DNA from: Hyalella azteca
Lineage: Eukaryota; Arthropoda; Malacostraca; Amphipoda; Hyalellidae
Length of the DNA stretch: 64,000 nt
NCBI RefSeq assembly: GCF_000764305.2
Contig: NW_025936504.1
Location: 372,001 to 436,000, forward strand
Direction: 5' to 3'
Positions within the stretch are counted from its first letter, which is position 1; each line of letters starts with the position of its first letter. The notes under the pieces were generated by a model. The model was not told where the DNA came from, made no database searches, and was given only the letters and a program-made list of their open reading frames with translations. Shown piece after piece: positions 61,930 to 64,000 of the stretch. A program made the position numbers and the translations under genes.

Positions 61930-62172
61930 GGGCTCCTGGTCCAGTACTAGCTTCTGTTCGATTGAGCGTCTGGCTTCCGTATTTTCTTCTTGGCTTCGAA
62001 ATTCGCGCAGATTTCACTTTTCTGATTGCGCTGCGGAATCCAACTTGAATTCATTATCAATTTTGTGCATCCTGCGGAATTAGTGCCAATTTTTCGTAGC
62101 CTAAGCCCCCTGCGGAATTCATTAACAGGTGGACTAATCCCTCTGATGTTGCGTTTTTTCCACTTAGTGCCA
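61930..62172. repeat. Second copy of the palindrome's central spacer
   Basis: GCTCCTGGTCCAGTA, TTCTGTTCGATnG, GGAATTAGTGCCAATTTTT, TTCATTAACAGGTGGACTAA and TTTTTTCCACTTAG appear in the same order as in the reverse complement of 54595-54830. It is therefore a dispersed repeat of about 240 bases, without palindrome arms here. Confidence 0.8.
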
Positions 62173-62174
62173 AA

Positions 62175-62396
62175 GGGCGGTGTGTCGGAATATAGGGATT
62201 TGGTAGGTTTGCATTCTAAAGGCTTTTAAATAAATATGGCAACATTTTGTGACGTTTCATTGTTGCTGGCGCGTAGTACGGTGTTTTGCGAGTCACATAA
62301 AGCAAACAGAGCTCGAGTAACGCATACGGCTATTTTTTATAGTTTTTCATTTCTTGATGCGTCCTTAATGTGTCGGAATATACCGCATTTACCCTA
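62175..62396 (-). mobile_element. Inverted end of TIR element B
   Basis: Read on the minus strand it starts TAGGGTAAATGCGGTATATT and continues into AGAAATGAAAAACTATAAAA. It mirrors the sequence at 62634-62850, with about 240 bases between the two facing ends. Confidence 0.7.
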
Positions 62397-62633
62397 CAGC
62401 TTTTTTCAAAGCTGCTGTGAATGAACAAATAAACACACAAAGTCACAAACATGGCTATGGGCTTTTTGAATGTGGCAGTTCTTGGACCTTTAAAATCAAC
62501 CTATTAATTTACCTAACAAACAGAAAAGTCTAAATATTTTATTCTCGGCCAAGACTGCAAGACACTCCCCTTACAAATTAAAATTGAGGGCAAAATAAAT
62601 TCTAGCAAGACTGTGAGACACTGAGTCTGTGAC

Positions 62634-63595
62634 TAGGGTAAACGCGGTATATTCCGACACATTAAGGACGCATCGAGAAATGAAAAACTATAAAAAAATG
62701 TATGCGTTACGCAAGTTCTGTTGCCTTTACATGACTCTCAAAACACTTCACTACGCGTCAGCAACGATGAAACGTCACAAAATGTTGCCATATTTATTAA
62801 AAAGCCTTATTCCGTCACTTTGTGTGGCAACATCCGACACGTGGTGAGTCGTATTGCGTCAGCGCTTCAAATTTAACTGATACGTATTGCCGACATCCAC
62901 GTGTTCGAATTCCGTTTGCTGTGTGAGCTGTATTGGGATACAACACGGCTTTGAATTAGAACACTAACGAATATTGAACACCACTTAATTACGTTTTAAT
63001 TAACAGCTATTAGGCTTTTAATTAAGCAAATTTCAATTTTTGTACAAAGCTTTGAACGATCTGTTCGTGTCCAATTCAAGTTGTGTCAGAATTAGTTTTC
63101 ATGTGTCGAAATCCAACATCTCAACTTAATCATCTATTAATTTATTTATGACTTGAAATCAGCAAATACAAGTATACTTAAAGGATTCCTAATATATTCA
63201 CAGACGCATAGTGACAAAGCAGAGAGTTTTTTAGACTATCCCTCAAGTTCATTTTTGAGTCCTATAAGTGGACCAGTAAAGTATCATGGATACCAGCATT
63301 TTCATACTTAAGAAATTGGTTTAAATCTTGAGTTTTGGGAAAATTAAAAATGAACTGATTCCAAAAAAGCTCTGGTTTGCCACTATGCACAGACGTATTT
63401 AAAAGTCTCAAACCATAATATTCTTCCTATAAAAACAGTTATTCACTATTTGGTAGAGCCATGTCAACTGTCAAATTTGACACATTTTTCGATGATCTCA
63501 CCACGTGGCATGCATTGTCTCTCCTTGGATCTCAATATTTTCCCACTAGATGGCCAAGCCCCAGTGTCCACTGTGGACAAAGTGTCAGAATATTC
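62634..63595 (+). mobile_element. TIR element B, second copy
   Basis: It starts TAGGGTAAACGCGGTATATT and shares consecutive blocks with 27376-30267: GACGCATCGAGAAATG, ACATGACTCTCAAAACAC, TTAATTACG with TTTTAATTAACA, AATTCAAGTTGTG, CTCAAACCATAATATT and CACTATTTGGTAGAG. The right end is degraded (GTGTCAGAATATTC). It contains family A MITE copy 4. Confidence 0.65.
63209..63385 (-). mobile_element. MITE family A, copy 4 (reverse)
   Basis: The termini TAGTGACAAAGCAGAGAG and CTCTGGTTTGCCACTA and the interior (GGACCAGTAAAGTATCATGG) are reverse-complemented relative to copies 1-3. Confidence 0.75.
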
Positions 63596-64000
63596 AAATA
63601 TCTTTGGCGACTAATTATCAACTAATTTTATGCCTTCAGAAGATATTGGCGACAAATTTACCTTAAAATAATTCATAACAAATGTATAAATTCACCTTCG
63701 GCGACTCCGCTACCGGAGACTCCTCTCAGTCTCAGCTGACCCGCCCGGTAGGTAGAAATGACGCGACGCGCTATCACAGGCTCACAGCCACGAAAGAATG
63801 AGCCTTCTACTAGCACAAAGAACTAGTAACTAGTAAGACTTCAGGGTTTCACTATGTCATAGCGATACCCAATTTCCTCAGGTGACAATTGACGAGACAA
63901 ACGAAATGCGAGTAGGAATGTTCATTGAGTTTACGGCAGTATATAGAAGGTTTTAAGCCAGCAAAAGTGAAAAACAATTACCCTCATATCGGTATATCGT

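Overview
The window looks like nuclear DNA from an arthropod, most likely a crustacean (an amphipod would fit; this is inference from gene content and repeat style, not proven). It is AT-rich. Genes are split into short exons with GT-AG introns, and most of the length is transposon and satellite sequence. I can support five protein-coding loci.

Layout. 1-7.4 kb: no gene seen, but a CT-rich repeat at 4.5-4.85 kb contains a sequencing-library adapter junction and an N, so the assembly is wrong there. 7.4-13.4 kb: a 170-bp hAT-type MITE with perfect 8-bp target duplications, a 54-bp minisatellite, a decayed non-LTR retrotransposon whose 3' end has grown a 27-bp minisatellite, and tRNA-like SINE units. 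13.4-21.7 kb (minus): most of a ZNFX1-type SF1 helicase gene, with motifs I to VI on successive exons. It ends in a 24-bp minisatellite where the cysteine-rich NFX1 zinc fingers should begin. A second copy of the same non-LTR family lies in one of its introns. 22.2-26.06 kb (minus): an LTR element with one 1.23-kb LTR, a primer-binding site, and a protease fused directly to an integrase, with no reverse transcriptase. 26-31.7 kb: nested MITEs and TTAA-flanked elements, a GGAAT-like satellite and a CR1/L2-like fragment.

31.8-45.9 kb is the gene-rich core. It holds an acidic BED/C2H2-like zinc-finger gene (+), then a PLP-dependent threonine aldolase gene (+, eight coding exons), the NEDD8 protease SENP8/DEN1 (-, two coding exons, complete) and Mediator subunit MED31 (-, five coding exons seen, with a long Ser/Thr/Asn-rich tail). 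The aldolase and SENP8 genes converge; SENP8 and MED31 are in tandem. These look like ordinary housekeeping genes with no shared pathway.

46-64 kb has no confident gene. It holds diverged direct duplications of TIR elements, a ~545-bp palindromic MITE, a TTAA-flanked element, a ~5.1-kb imperfect palindrome whose ~220-bp centre recurs at 61.9 kb, a pogo/Tigger-like MITE and further TIR repeats. No CRISPR array, operon or rRNA gene was seen. Exon boundaries were read by hand from splice signals, reading phase and family homology; repeat edges are accurate to a few tens of bases unless terminal repeats and target duplications are stated.
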